64,000 bases of DNA from Valencia hispanica (Eukaryota; Chordata; Actinopteri; Cyprinodontiformes; Valenciidae): contig OY747702.1 of NCBI GenBank assembly GCA_963556495.2, positions 7,195,001 to 7,259,000 on the forward strand, written 5' to 3'. Under the pieces are notes generated by a model. The model did no database searches, was not told where the DNA came from, and worked only from the letters and a program-made list of their open reading frames with translations. Made by a program: the position numbers and the translations under genes. Position 1 is the stretch's first letter, and each line of letters begins with the position of its first letter. This document shows positions 42,157 to 54,803 of the stretch, piece after piece.

Positions 42157-42608
42157 GTTAACTTAGTCTGTATAAAATAATACACCTAGTTTGCTGTTGA
42201 CAAGTGACGGATGATGACGTTGGTGGACGGCTGTTGACGAGTTTTATGCAAATTGCACTTGGACACGACATGGACAATCCACTTTTAAATTTGTTTGTCA
42301 TAAGCTACATGTGAAAGTGAAAAGGAAGCGAGTCATGCAGCAAAACATTTTATTCAATATTTTACGTAACGTTTATGTAACATTTTTAGCAACCATGACT
42401 CAATCCTGCCTGGGACAACCTATATAAACCCTACAATAGTATAGTTAGGGGATGGTTACACACCTGATTTCTACCTTCTAAGTTTCTAAGTAGATAATGA
42501 AGGGGCCTGTCTTCTGAATTTCTATAGAATCCACCTCACACCTGGGCCCCCCGTCGCCCAGGCCGGGGGCATGCCACCCTTCCAGCCCCCCCTGAAGCTC
42601 CGCCCCTG

Positions 42609-44116
42609 GTAAGGCCTATCCATGTCACCAAAGGATAGGGGAACTTTCTTAAACCACACAATTTGTTGAAAATATAATATTACTGCCGTACAATCTTGTC
42701 ATATATGTGAATAAAACTGAGGAAAGCTGAAATCTGTCTTAACTTGGTCCCGAACTATGTCCTCTAGCTCGGAAAATATAAGGGCTGTCGAAATGATTCT
42801 TTCACTTTAAGTATCACCAGGCTTTGGTGAAGAGTCCTGGGTCGTTTCATGTGCGTAGCTCAATCTGTCTAGGAGCAGTGATTTTTAAATTTAGCATGAT
42901 TAAGGTAAGATTTAGTTCAAGACATCATATCATGCAAATTTTTTAGCCGTTAAATACAATGTTGTGCATATAGAATCTCTGGGAGTGCAAAAAAACATAA
43001 ATTAGTCACTCCAGGTGATGTGAAGATATTATTGTATACTGTTTGGTCATATTTTTTAACCTGTTCAGTTTTCTATATTCTCTATTACGTTTTTTGAACT
43101 ATTACGTCACAGTACTTGCATTGGAACTGGAATTGGAAAATTGAGCAAATCTGCCATTTTTATTTCTCGCTGCAATTTTGTAGTCCAAGTCCAAGAATGA
43201 AAGTGGAAAAGTCAAAATGTTCGGTTGTTCGATGTATTAACCCATACAATTCTTTACACCATCTCCCAACATCAGAACCTCTGCATGATGTTAGCTTGGT
43301 CCTAGCAGTAGCACACTTGGTAACAACCTTAGGGTCTTGTTTGGAAGACACATTCATCTCATTACTATGGTAGTGTTTATACAATTACGTGGTATCTGAC
43401 AAGTAGTATGTGTTAAAGTGTTGTTAGTAATCTTATTAAAAGGATTAAAGCATATGTTACTGTAAAATTGCTAATGTTTTTCTTTAGTATTTTTCATGTA
43501 GTCTACTTGTTTAAAACACACTATTGTCATTATTTAGTGTAATCTTTTTCTTTATATTGTAAGAAAACACTCTTTTTATAGCTTTGAAGTTACACAATAT
43601 TGTTGTGTTAGTGATGGTGTTTCAGATGCATTGTTTAACATTGCAGATTGCTATATATTTTTTATGGGTTTTGGGCATGTTATGACAAAAGTTAAAATGT
43701 ACGGCTGCATGGACAACTCTTCCGACATCTTTAGAAAGAATTTGCGAGTATAAAGTTTCCACACTGCTAGATAGTCATAACTACAAAAATGGCAGAATGG
43801 GGTCAAGTGGAAGGTTTCTGCGATCTGGAGGGGGGCGGGGTATGCAGCGTCTCATTTACATTGAAGGAGACCGCACTGATTCACTGATTTTAATGGGTTG
43901 TTCTAAGAATGTATGCTGCTTTGGTTTCTTGTCTGCACATTTCTCATAAATGTAGACTGTGAGTGGCATCGCCTAATACGGTACAGGTTTCTTCTTATAA
44001 CCTTACTTACCCTCTCTATTACTGATCCAATATGAGATCATGGTACAGTTTAGGGGGGACTGATTGTATCTGTTATACTGTGCTGTAATTCAATGAAGCT
44101 TAAATTAGCCTAAATG
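42609..44116. other. No gene recognised
   Basis: About 1.5 kb of A+T-rich sequence. The frames at 43,116-43,384 on both strands overlap each other and carry no known motif. Confidence 0.4.
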
Positions 44117-44240
44117 GGAGAGGAGAGGAGAGGAGAGGAGAGGAGAGGAGAGGAGAGGAGAGGAGAGGAGAGGAGAGGAGAGGAGAGGAGAGGAGAGGAG
44201 AGGAGAGGAGAGGAGAGGAGAGGAGAGGAGAGGAGAGGAG
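44117..44240. repeat. (AGAGG)n pentanucleotide microsatellite
   Basis: About 25 uninterrupted copies of GGAGA. The Gly-Glu-Glu-Arg-Arg and Leu-Leu-Ser-Ser-Pro frames across it are artefacts. Its purity suggests recent expansion. Confidence 0.98.
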
Positions 44241-44890
44241 GCCTGCATCAGAGTTTGTGGAATCCAAACCATGATTCAACACTTTCTTCATCTTTGCTGC
44301 TCCACATTTACATGATCTCCCAGGCTACAAGAGTGTGCTGTAGATTTGGGATTTATTTTCTCACTCCAGCAATTTCCCCCTTGCAACTTTTCTGGTTCAC
44401 TTATTTGCTTCACAGGCCGTCTGACCAAGCAGCCACATCCTCACGGAGTGAGATCACTCTCGAGCACACTCTGAATGCCGTACTGGTTGTGACTGCCAGG
44501 GGAAAAAATAACCAGCTCTGATGAGTGTGACAGCCCCAAGCTATGACACAAAACTGAACAATAAAAGCCACGCATCCACATTCTTTTATCATCATCCTCG
44601 TCATTTCTGCATTCTCCTGTATTATAGCCTCTGACTCTTTGTTCTCATAGAATTAGCTTCCAGTTTGGATTGAATCAGCAGGGCAGCATTTTCACTTTTG
44701 AGCTCTATATTTGTCTTTTAGCTATTTTGTTATATTTCAAGTGATTTTATCTATAAATGAACAATCCCTTTAGTTATACTGCTTGAAGCCCTGAGTGCCG
44801 GGTGGGTTGATACAGTAGGCACCCTCTCATTTACTTTTTGTGTAAATGTTTACCTGTATTGGTTTTATGTGTTGTGTTGCTTTTTGCATT
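44241..44890. other. No assignable content
   Basis: Between the microsatellite and an L2 fragment. Nothing recognised. Confidence 0.4.
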
Positions 44891-44894
44891 TGTG

Positions 44895-46640
44895 CATAAG
44901 TGCTTGGACCAATTCTTTTTACTACATATATATATATATATATGCTTCCAATTGGCAAAATCATCAGACAGCATGGGATCAATTTCCACAGTAATGCCAA
45001 GGATACGCAACTATATTTATCCATTTATCCTGAAGAATCCAATCAGTTAGGTAGATTACAGGCATGTAAAACCTGGAATACTCTAAACTTTCAGCTTTTA
45101 AATTCTGACAAGACAGAAGTTGTCATCTTTGGACCAGGAGATCTGGCAAAAACAACTGCTTGGTCAATCCCTTCATCTGGATTGCATAAAACTGGCTTCC
45201 GGGAATGACGTAAAGAACCTTGGTGTCAGAACACTGGGCTCTTGGTTTGTGTGGTGATTTATGCTCTGAAGTCAATTCCCCAGGTTGTCCACTGGAGGAC
45301 GCAGCGGAGGTACCAGTCTTTAGCTCTGGTGGGCGGAGACCTGCAGGTGTGTGTCTGCACATGTGCAGCTTAACATTATCAACCAGAGCTCAACGTGAAC
45401 TGGCTAGCTAGTCTTCCAGTGTCTGAGTGTTAACCCAAATCTGGTACACCACACCAAGTTACTCCTGAGCTTCTTTTTATACAAAATATTTCCTAGTTGT
45501 TACCTCTCTAGTGTTCTTCTTTGAACTTACCTCCCTCGTCTCCTTCCCAGGTTTCCATGCTCCAAGAATTCCAAGATTTTCCCCAGCTGCGTACAAGTCA
45601 AACCTCTGGTTCAACTTCACGGATGGCAGCTCAAATTCCCTGATCGGTCTTCATCCTCTGGTTATACCTTCAGTAAGCTCAATCATCCTACTCTATATTC
45701 CTGTATCCAAGCCTCCTCTCACATTCTTCTCCCGTTCCAGTGTTACCTTTCCTGGTTCCCAGCACCTCCTGGTTTCCTTCAGTTCCTGGTTCCAGATCCT
45801 TCTGCCTCAGCCCCCAGCAGTTCCTCGGTTCCAGATCGCACCCTCCATAACACCATCTTAAACTTTTAAAATCTTTCTTGTCTCATGAGAGTTTTGTTCA
45901 TGTGGGTCAGGCGGCTAAACATAACCATGACCCTGTGTTATTTTTGACCAAGACAAGACATTCAAATTCCATATTAAACAGGTTTTTAGGATTTCCTTGT
46001 TTCACTTCCAGAATATTGTTAGAATTAGAAAGATCCTCTCGAGGACTGATGCTGAAAAACTAGTTCATGCACTTGTTACTTCAACACTGGACTACTGTAA
46101 TTCTTTACTATCAGGAAGTCCACAGACAAAAGGCTGCAGCAAGAGTTCTGTTTAATTTTCAAAAGAGAGATCACATTTCTCCTGTTTTAGCTTTTCTTCA
46201 TTGGCTCCCTGTTAAATCCAGAATAGAATTTAAGATCCTCCTTCTTACATATAAAGCCCTTAATAATCAGCTCCATCATCCATCAGAGATCTGATTGTTC
46301 CTTATGTTCCTAACAGAGCACTTTGCTCTCAGACTGCAGGTTTACTGGTGGGTTCTAAGATTTCTAAAAGTAGAATGGGAGGCAGATCTTTTAGTTATCA
46401 GGCTTCTCTCCTGTGGAACCAGCTCCCAGTTTTAGTCCGTTAGGCAGACACACTGTCTACTTTTAAAGCCAGGCTTAAAAGTTTTCTTTTTGATAAAGCT
46501 GATTTGATTTGCTGGGTCATCCTGAACTATCTCTGTAGTTATGCTGCTATAGCTTAGACTGTTAGAGGACAGACTGACTACTTTTCTTTGAGTTCTTCAT
46601 GTCCAGGGGCTGATATGTCCCTGGAAGAAAAATAATTATG
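44895..46640 (+). pseudogene. L2 LINE reverse transcriptase C-terminal part, split by an LTR
   Basis: Sense-strand L2 copy. 44,900-45,220 encodes LGPILFTTYIY, an (AT)n-disrupted stretch, MLPIGKIIRQHGINFHS, then KDTQLYLSIYPEE (YADD changed to NAKD) and LLNSDKTEVVIFGP. After an insertion it resumes at about 45,932 with FDQDKTFKFHIKQV, KILSRTDAEKLVHALVTS, DYCNSLLSG, LHWLPV and LWNQLPVLVR, the conserved L2 C-terminal region. It is 5'-truncated, frameshifted and lacks the 3' UTR. Confidence 0.9.
45224..45931 (+). mobile_element. Probable solo LTR inserted in the L2 copy
   Basis: About 708 bp interrupting the L2 codons for DVKNLGV and IFDQD. It begins TGTCAGAACACTGGG and ends ACATAACCATGACCC. It has a TATA-like TTTTTATACAAAATA near 45,473 and ends with ATGAGAGTTTTGTTCATGTG then GGTCAGGCGGC, resembling the 3' end of teleost Gypsy LTRs. 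The flanks fit a 4-5-bp target duplication with one change. No coding sequence. Superfamily assignment is tentative. Confidence 0.5.
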
Positions 46641-46719
46641 TGTCTGATGAATCATTTTAAAGACACAATTATGACCCATTTCAGTTTACAGTTAGAGTCC
46701 TTGAGAATTACTATACCAT

Positions 46720-47420
46720 ACCATACTTTATTTATATACCACTTTAAATAAACAACACATGGCTGACCAAAGTGCTGCACAGTAGGGACGCAGCTCAAAG
46801 CAAAAAAACAATTTCAAATATAAAACATAACAGAGTACACCAATATAAAAACAAAGATAGCAAGCAAATGTCAGCCACTCACTGATTTAAAGCCCAGTGA
46901 ATAAAAGTGAGTTTTCAAACATGATTTAAAAACATCAGCGGAAGTGTAATATGTAGAGGCAGTTCATTCCAAAGCTTCCAAAGCTCTGCCATAACAGAGA
47001 AGGAACGGTCACCCATTGATTTCAATTCAGATTTTGGAACTGTAAAGAGCAGCTGCTCAGCTGACTGGAAAGAACAAGTGGGGACATAAGGCTGAAGAAG
47101 TTATGAAGATGAGATAAATACACAGGTGCAAGACCGACAGATCTAAAAACAAATAAAATAAACATAATTCACTCTAAACTGGATTGGAAGCCAGTGCAAG
47201 GATGCCAGGCCCGGAGTGATGTGCTCATGTAGTATTTTACCTGTTAAAAATTGCGCCGTTTCATTTTGTACCAGTAGCAAGTGTGATATTGTGCCCTGCC
47301 CAACACCAAATAAAAGTGAGTTACAATAATCTAAAGGATAATCTAAATAATCACGAAGTTATGAAGGTGTGCATAACTGTTTCCAAATCGTGAGAGTAAT
47401 GGGTTTAGTTTTTTCAGTTG
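46720..47420 (-). pseudogene. LINE C-terminal region and 3' end (second L2-like family)
   Basis: The minus strand encodes LHWLPI (about 47,190) and GDRSFSVMAELWKLWNEL (about 46,965-47,020), followed by a 3' UTR ending in the CACTTTAAATAAACAAC tail at 46,730. These are conserved C-terminal motifs of L2/CR1-type LINEs, but the 3' UTR differs from the main L2 family here. Stops and frame changes show it is dead. Tail-only relatives are at 10,152 and 33,246. Confidence 0.8.
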
Positions 47421-47599
47421 ACGGAGATGAAGAAATTATGATTTTACCACCCCATTTACATGACTGTCAAAAATCTTGAGATTTTTATAGAACAGCTGCT
47501 GAATTTCAAAGAGTTTGTGCCATGCACTCAGTGCCTTTATAAAAGAAATAGTCTCACAGCATAATAGATCCTCCACCATACTTAACAGTGTGCATTAAA

Positions 47600-47960
47600 T
47601 TTATGTTCCCATGTGCATGTTGTTCTTGCCAAAAACCTCAATCTTAGCCTCATCTAACCAAAGCACAGTGTTCCACTTCAAGACCCAGTAGAGTTTAGCA
47701 GTGGACACGGAATTTGTTTGTGATGATGAGACAGGAAAGATCTTTTCCTTGTATGCCTCCGAAATAACCTGTAGGCATGCAGACAGCATCTCATGGTTGT
47801 TATGGAGAATTACGGTACCCATGATTCCAGTCTTAGCTGCAGTAGTCTATCAGTGAGTTTTGGAGATTTTTTGCCAGTTCTTCAATGCAAAACTTTAAAC
47901 CCTGCTGCATCCATAATTTTGGGTCGTAGCTGCTCCTGTTGCAGGTTCAACAGCCGTCTG
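47600..47960 (-). pseudogene. Tc1-like transposase relic
   Basis: A 73-codon minus-strand frame (47,601-47,822) contains WNTVLWLDEAKIEVFGKNNM, matching the first-aspartate region of Tc1-type transposases (usually WSDE). The surrounding sequence is degenerate and no terminal repeats are visible. Confidence 0.6.
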
Positions 47961-50900
47961 CTCACCTTCATTTAGGTTTTCAGGTTGTATTTGCAGTGAA
48001 GGCAGGGAGTCCTCTGGGGTATGTTAGTACTTATTCTGTGCAGAAGATGCTGTCTAGTGATTGATGACATTAATCCCATTTACAATGAGCATGCAGGTAT
48101 TTTTCACTCAGATCCACAATAATTATCACTTTTGCAATTACTTCCTGGTTTCCTGTGACTTCACTGTCCCTCGCTTTGCCCAGTAATTTAAACTCTGTCT
48201 GGGGCAACCTCCTGTTTGCTGAAAATAGATTTTTGGATTTGTTTTGAAACAGAAGAGGTTTCCCCTTTTACAATGCAGAGTGAAATGTGAATTTTTGATG
48301 AAAATAGTGAGACGATATATGGAAACTTACTTGCATATCACATTGTATAAAATTAAAGCAAAGCAAAGCATAACTGTGTGTTTCTCTGAGTGTGAAGTCA
48401 GACTTCCCCAAAAAAGAAGTTGTTTCCCAACTTTAACTCTCTGGCGCCCCCACTGGTAAGCACACGCAACACGCACGCACACACGACCCTTTACATCTCC
48501 TGCCCCCTTCAGTTAAAAATATCAATAAGTCCATCACTGCTGTGGACCACAGTCCTCTGATGTGTAAGTGTGACATTATCCACTTCATTTGTTTCTGTTA
48601 GCTGGATGGGTGGCAGTGTCACTGTTTGCTGGGGTCAAACCAAACTGGAGATTACTGAGCGGTTTTCTGTCATGTTCTGAACGGCATGCTTCTATGCTTG
48701 TCCCAATGTATTTCTACACCTCTCTAAAAGCAACAGCACCTGCTCTTTTACACATTGTGTTTTTTTCACTGACCTTTGCTGAAAAGACAAATACAAAAAG
48801 AAAGATCCATTTTATTTAACCATGTAAACGCTGCTCATCAGCCCACAATCGTGCAGTTGGAATCCTACATATGAAATGGTGTCAAGGTGTGTCCGCACAC
48901 TTCCAGACTCTTAGATTGAACAGTTCAGTCTGATTGCTATCCTCTGCCCTGTACAGTAGACTCGGACTGTACTCTGCATTAGAATAGAATCATTCCATTC
49001 ACGAAGAAGCAGAATAAAAGTGAATCAAATGAATTTAGACATGTGCCTTGAACCTGCAAGTAAAACTGAAAGGCGATAATAACCAGGCAGCAGAGTCATT
49101 CAGCATGGTGTATGTGTGTATGTGACCCAGCTGCTGCAGACTTGCCCTACCCCTGTTCTCGAAGGACATTTGGCCAGCAAAGAGTCAACCTCTTTGTCTC
49201 TCAGTGTGTCTCTCTCTCGTTCATTTCTTCCCTCCTGCCATGCTGTGTTTGCCTCTCCTGAGTTTCTCTCTGCTTTTCAGTGTGATGTATAGTTCTCCCA
49301 TTTCTTCTCCATCTGACACCACTTTACCCTCTTTTGATTAACTTTCTGTTCTGTCCATGTCTGTTGATAATTTCACATCCAAACCTGTGTGAAGGATTAC
49401 CTTTTAGGAAAGCCAGCCCTGAGAAGTCAAGTGAGACCACTGTATGGTTGTACTTAGTAAAGCTGATTTAAGAAAGCAAGTATATCATCTTCATCTCAAA
49501 GGTTGCCCTGCCACCCTGTGGCCATAAAGTAAATATTTCAAAAACATTTCACAGATTTTGAGGTACAGTAAATAAAAATATAACAATGTCAAGTCAGACT
49601 GGTTTGATTTGACCGTTACACAACAAGACATAATTGAGCATTAAAATAGGCAACATAATTAAAATAAAGCATGGGGTGTGCCATTAGTAGCTCATCCAGT
49701 GAGTTCTAAAGTTATGGCCAAAAGACAGACAGCCTAAGTGTTATATTTGGTGCTTTGGCATTTTGAGATTTTCATTAATATTTCTTATTAGCCAATACAT
49801 CATGATTATGTGAAGAGTCAATATTTAGAATATTGGTTCAAGTTGACTTTATTTACACCCATATGTAAATTTTCTTTACAGAAAAATGATAGTATTTGAG
49901 TTCAGTGACGGCAGCAGGGACAACATTGTTTTTATAACGCTTTGTCCTAAATCTTGGGACTAAAAACCTCCATCCGGAGGGAGAAAGCTAAAATTCACCG
50001 CTAAGAGGATTGGAGTCATTGTTAGGAATTGATAAATCCATCCTTTGTACCCGTTTAGTGTACAAGGAGGCTAGACAGGGCCAGTGATAACTAATCTCAC
50101 TATCTCATTTAGTGAGTTTTTTCTCTTTGGCAGAGGTCTGGCCAAACCATGGACCAAACAAAAGGATAAAAAAAGACTCAGTAAAAGAACAATTAAAAGA
50201 GTTTAAATTGTTTGGTCAATGTGGAAATGAGCAAGTTTCTGAACAAAATAAAGGCGAGGTGACCCTTTTTGCAGACAGATTTGTAGTTTTCATCAAAGTT
50301 CAATTTTCCATTGATTATGGTCCCAAAATATTTATATCGTTGCACTTTCTCTATTTTCTGACCTTTAATTTAAGTGACTCTGTGCCCATTTTGTTGTTTC
50401 CTAAAAGTATTAACCATATGTTGTTTTAGATATATTCAAGTGAAGGTAAGAAGGTAAGAACTGGACCACAACTAATTTCACCCTCTTTGAGCAAGCTGAC
50501 AATTAGAGAGTCATCCGGATGTTTAATGATGGCCCTGTTTTCACACCTACTCTGACACATGTTTGTCATGTTGTACCCCCTTCAAAACCTTTTGCAATGG
50601 ACTTTGACTAAATTAATAACTTCAGAACTAAATCCTGGCAGATGCTGACCCAGTCTTGTTTTCCTACTGCTTGGACTGAGCTGCTTTGGTGGAGGTCTTC
50701 ACTCTCCAAGTGATTTTCTAGTTTATTCATGTTAGTGTTCTTGGGCAGTTCTGTGAGGAAACCCCACATATCAGTTGTATCAGGACTTCCCTGTTGGTAT
50801 AAAGGAGCACCAATGGCAGCACTTATCTTTTCTTCATTATAAAAGAATGTATTCCCCAGATGTTTTAACAATTAGGATTCATCATTGAAAATCACCTCAA

Positions 50901-51081
50901 GGAAGTTTTCTCTCCATCGTATAATCTCTGCAGAATTCCAGTCTGTTGTGGATGTTTTTTCCATCAACAGAAAAAGCTTCTATGCTGCTCTAGTTACAAA
51001 GTATGTGTCTTAAAGTATTTTCCTTACAACAAGCACAGATGCAGTAACACTAACCTGCTTCCCAATGATAAAGCTCTGCAC
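47961..51081. other. No gene recognised
   Basis: About 3.1 kb. Frames such as 48,244-48,459, 50,112-50,429 and 50,608-50,871 (minus) show no family motif. There is no microsatellite longer than about 20 bp. Confidence 0.4.
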
Positions 51082-51350
51082 TGGTGTTGGATGGCGTGGA
51101 TGGGGGTGACTGAGCCGATCGAGGAGCCCACAGAGTGGTGTGCAGGGATGGTGGTGGTCCCCAAGCCCAACAACAAGGTGAGAATATGTTCTGATTTAAC
51201 TCAACTAAACAAATATGTCTGCCAAGAAAGACAAATTGTGCCTGCTTTTGATGAGACGCTGGCCAAGCTGGCAGAGACAGTCTTCATGAAGCTGGATGCT
51301 ACAGCAGGCTTCTGGCAGGTGCCACTGCACCCTCTATCCCGTTTGCCCCT
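51082..51350 (+). pseudogene. Gypsy reverse transcriptase, N-terminal piece
   Basis: The frame WMGVTEPIEEPTEWCAGMVV, then KVRICSDLTQLNKYVC and VFMKLDATAGFWQVPLHP is the fingers/palm start of a Ty3/Gypsy reverse transcriptase, with the first catalytic Asp in KLDATAGFWQ. It is cut at 51,350 and resumes at 54,804. It belongs to a different Gypsy lineage from the element at 15,696-29,288 (C-D-x-T-Q-L-N-K rather than C-D-Y-K-E-L-N-R). Confidence 0.88.
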
Positions 51351-51502
51351 TTTCCACTAAGGTCAGCAAAGCCCAGCACGGCCTGGTTGTGTTTTCATTG
51401 CCATCTCAGATTTGCTGCAGCTAGTGGGCGAGGACACTCAGCATAGCAAAGTGCTGCAAAAAGTCTGTGATGTCATTCGTAAGCTGCACAAGCCTAGGGC
51501 TA

Positions 51503-52127
51503 AAGCCTAGTTTATACTTTTATGTCAGCAAGTTTGCACCCACATGCACACGTATTGACAGGCGTTTTCCTTTTCTTCTTCTCCATTGGTGTGTCAGAGT
51601 TGCAAAGCAATTCCACACGAGGACAGCAGGGGGCGCATACTTTTTCTGGGATGTCTGCCTACCATTGCATTTAATTCAGCATGTAAAAGCACATCCACTC
51701 AAGGAGCAATGGCCGACAGAGCGAGTTTTGATTGAGCTGGAATGCATTTTACTAGAGGTACAGCTCAATGAATACTCTAAAAATGCATGTAAACAAACAA
51801 ACAAACACAGAGGTCTGTTTTGTTGTTCTCTACACCTCCTGGTGTTCAAATTCACCAAAAGACCATATTAGATAAACTGGTCTTACAATATAAAGCATCT
51901 AGTGCCCAAAAGCTGCATTGACTAATAATTACATCGAGTCTGGTGAAATGGTCTTGGGCTGATGTTGGGCTGACCAATCACAGACGTGCACTCTCCGTTG
52001 CGTTTGACGGAGTGATATAAAATTGGGCTCTACTGCGTGCCAGTCAGAGAGCCCTTGCGTCGATGGATAATGGGGCTGCGTTTCTCCGTACTGCCGCAGA
52101 CGGACAAGTATAAACTAGGCTTAAGAC
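51503..52127. mobile_element. MITE with TTAAGCCTAGTTTATACTT ends
   Basis: Left end TAAAGCCTAGTTTATACTT; the right end is its near-perfect reverse complement, AAGTATAAACTAGGCTTAA. About 625 bp, no coding capacity. A second copy lies inverted at 58,640-59,296. Superfamily unknown, possibly PIF/Harbinger by a TAA-type edge. Confidence 0.8.
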
Positions 52128-52149
52128 GGATAAAACAATTTAATTAAAT

Positions 52150-52320
52150 TCAGTCTCTTTTTTTAGTGTCGATTCACAACAGATGTCATCTCAAGATACT
52201 TTACAAGAAGAAAAATGTAAATTAATTATACATCCACTCAATTTAAAAGTTTTCTATTTAAGGAATCTCAGCAGATTGGATCGAGCCATTGACAATGGAT
52301 GGACTGACCCAAAAGGCTGC
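52150..52320 (-). mobile_element. L2 3' UTR fragment
   Basis: GATTCACAACAGATGTCATC then TCAAGATACTTTACAAGAAG and TTTCTATTTAAGGAATCTCAG matches the 3' end of the L2 family at 41,145 onward. 5'-truncated. Confidence 0.8.
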
Positions 52321-53115
52321 TCCTTAGCATGTGGCTGCACTATTACATTGTTTACATAATTAAATTTTTTCACCATTACCTCTATTAATTAATGGGAACG
52401 CACAAAGTTTACTATAGTGAATCTGTAAAAGACAAGTGTCCAACTGCTAAATCATAATTGACGCTGGTCCTCTGTTAAAGTCTTAGTTTTGTTGTTCCGT
52501 TTTCCCAAAGTATACCACATGTATAGTTTGGACACATGGATAAATGACTAATTTTGGTAACACTGCAAACTTTATTAAAATTGAAAAAATATTTACATAT
52601 TTACATTGCATAAGTCCTTGGCAGACTATTTAATTGTCCCTGTCTACCATTGCATGCACCAAGCCACAAAACACTGTCACATGCTTGTCATGGATGTCGA
52701 GCGGTTATGGAGGTGGGACCCAAACAGTAGCACAAAACAAGCTGAGAAGGACATCAGTGGAAGCTTCTTCTTATTTTTATTTTCCAACTGCGATACAAAC
52801 CAGCCCATACCAACAACAGAAGAATGGAAGACAGACAGCTATGTACAGGTGACCTAAATTGGGAAAAACCATTCATGGGTTAAAACTGATGCACTCTGAA
52901 ATGGAGCAGAAACATTTACATTAAAGTGCAAACAATGCATTTACCAACTATACCATATATATTTAAAATAAAATATGTTAAACAATAATTACTGCAAATG
53001 TAAACAGAAAACATAACATGCCAAAGCACCCCTCCCCTAAATCCTTTTCCCAACATGGAGCAGTCCTAGAACTACTAAAGGTGTGCACAAACCCCCGGGG
53101 AACATTTTGTCTGTG

Positions 53116-53892
53116 TGTCACAGGGGTTGGAGGAATCATAATGATTTTGTGTATATATTTTGTTTTTGCATGTTTTTCATTGATTGTGTGTGTTGTGTTG
53201 TAGAAGTGATGCATGTAAACATGAGTCCTCCTACCTGTGTTGGGTTAGAGTAATTGGTAGCACCTGTGGATGAGGGTGCAACTGATTAGATCCAGGTTAT
53301 AAGAAGTGCAGACACACTCAATCAGAGAAGAGAAGCCAGAGGAGCAACTCGGCGCCGGCAGTGACAGCAGCCTGACACTTTGTGGAGTACATGCAGTGGC
53401 AGAGCAAGGAGCTCTGCCTGGCGTGTGAGTAGAGTACTGTGGAGCTGTGAAGTGCCTGGCACCAGGAAGTGTGATGTCTGTGACGTTTGGCAACAGTGAA
53501 CTGGTGGAAGTTTTTATGTCCTAGGCGCAAGGAGAGCCTGCTGAGGAGGAGCATACCTTGGAAAAGGAACGTTGTTTGTGGATGAGCGGCAGGGTCAAGT
53601 TCTCCCTCGGCGGCGACTGGAAGGATCAAGGTCTACCCCTTGTGAACTAGAAAGATTACATTTCCTCCCTGTGTGGACTGGAAGGGTTTTTATGTAATTT
53701 TATTTTTTGTATTGAAGGACATTTTGTATTAGCAGCCTAGTGGTTTGGCTGGTCATAGACCAAAATAAAACCTGTCGAAAGATATTTGTGCCTTTGTTCT
53801 GTGGCTGCTCTCCCTGATCCATGTGTAAATTGCTTGGTGGATTTGCCATATCTTGAGTTAAAGAAATTGGGAGACACTGGGCCTGCGTGACA
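53116..53892 (+). mobile_element. Solo LTR with TGTG target duplication
   Basis: A 777-bp LTR starting TGTCACAGGGG and ending GCCTGCGTGACA, with TGTG on both sides (53,112-53,115 and 53,893-53,896), the 4-bp duplication typical of Ty3/Gypsy. A TATA-like GTTATAAGAAG is near 53,297 and a polyadenylation signal (AAAATAAAAC) near 53,762. The missing interior was presumably lost by LTR-LTR recombination. Confidence 0.85.
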
Positions 53893-54803
53893 TGTGCACA
53901 CCTGCAATGAAACAGGAAATGACCGAGGTAAGTGTCTGGAAAGATTTTACCAAATAAATAAAAATTTTAAAAGTATGTTTACCCAATTATGTAGAATAGT
54001 ACTGAAAATTAACAGTGATCTAATTGCCTTTACAGAAATGATAAAGATGGGACCTGCAAACAAAGACAAACACCAAATCCAAATAAACTCAATCAAAACC
54101 TTTTCTTAACTGTTCAGTCTCTATGAACAATCAATGTAGCTGATTATAAATGTAACAGTTCCTCATTGTTACACTGGCGTTACTTCTGTAAGGTCATCTC
54201 CAACATCTCGGAAAACGACTCCTTTGGAGCAATGGTCTCTTGAATGGAAAAAACAAAATTTATAATTAAAATCACATACAACCAGTAACGCGTAACAACG
54301 CTGAGATGGCTAAGAGCTATCATACGGAGCTAGCCAACAGAGCTAGCCTGTCTGCACAGTGAATAAATTGACTGCACATGCTCGAGTGAGCTTGCTACCA
54401 GACTTTTTCATGAGCTGCACCAAAGTTATTAAAGTGCTTAAAATTGGTCATCACTCACTGTTTTGATAATGATCAGTAATGTCAGAACTGGAGCTGATGT
54501 CTACCCCCCACTAATGTTTTGAACTCCACTGGAAGATGCATCGCCATTCTGTGACATCACTTCACACTCAACGCTGAGCTAATCAGTGGATACCACTACA
54601 AAGGTAGGAGTGAGAGTGAAATCACTTTACCGGACTAATCAGACCATAGGTGGGTGTGTTGGGTCAAATCGGCCCACTTCAGACTAAGCCAGAGGTAGTC
54701 CAAAAAAAGGGGTCAGTTCGGCCCAGACAAAGGTAGTGGAAACGTGCTAAATACGGACTAGCTCGACCCGGGCCAGGCCGAGCCAACCCTAGTGGAGAAT
54801 GGG

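Larger units (their letters stand above)
38600..42608 (-). mobile_element. hAT transposon with ZMYM1-like transposase
   Basis: A degenerate but nearly full-length hAT element on the minus strand. Its 5' terminus is at 42,608 (minus-strand CAGGGGCGGAGCTTCAGG), followed outside by GTAAGGCC, the presumed 8-bp target. Inside are a zinc-finger N-terminus (41,947-42,156), an L2 insertion (41,130-41,886), and the transposase body down to 38,705. The opposite terminal repeat is not recognisable; an L2 fragment at 38,449-38,530 may mark where it was lost. Confidence 0.75.
51351..54803. mobile_element. Inserted block with TTTTCCACTA-type inverted ends
   Basis: It splits the Gypsy reverse transcriptase. 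The left end, CCCTTTTCCACTAAGGTCAG, and the reverse complement of the right end, CCATTCTCCACTAGGGTTGG, match as imperfect terminal inverted repeats, each followed by G/C-rich GCCCxGC repeats. A similar G/C-rich run without the partner end is seen near 35,840-35,930. No transposase is visible. The block contains a MITE, an L2 piece and a solo LTR, each listed separately, so the original element was about 1.9 kb. Confidence 0.6.

Noticed and set aside
44114..44521. Long open frame starting with Gly-Glu-Glu-Arg-Arg repeats
   Set aside because: It is a translation of the AGAGG microsatellite.
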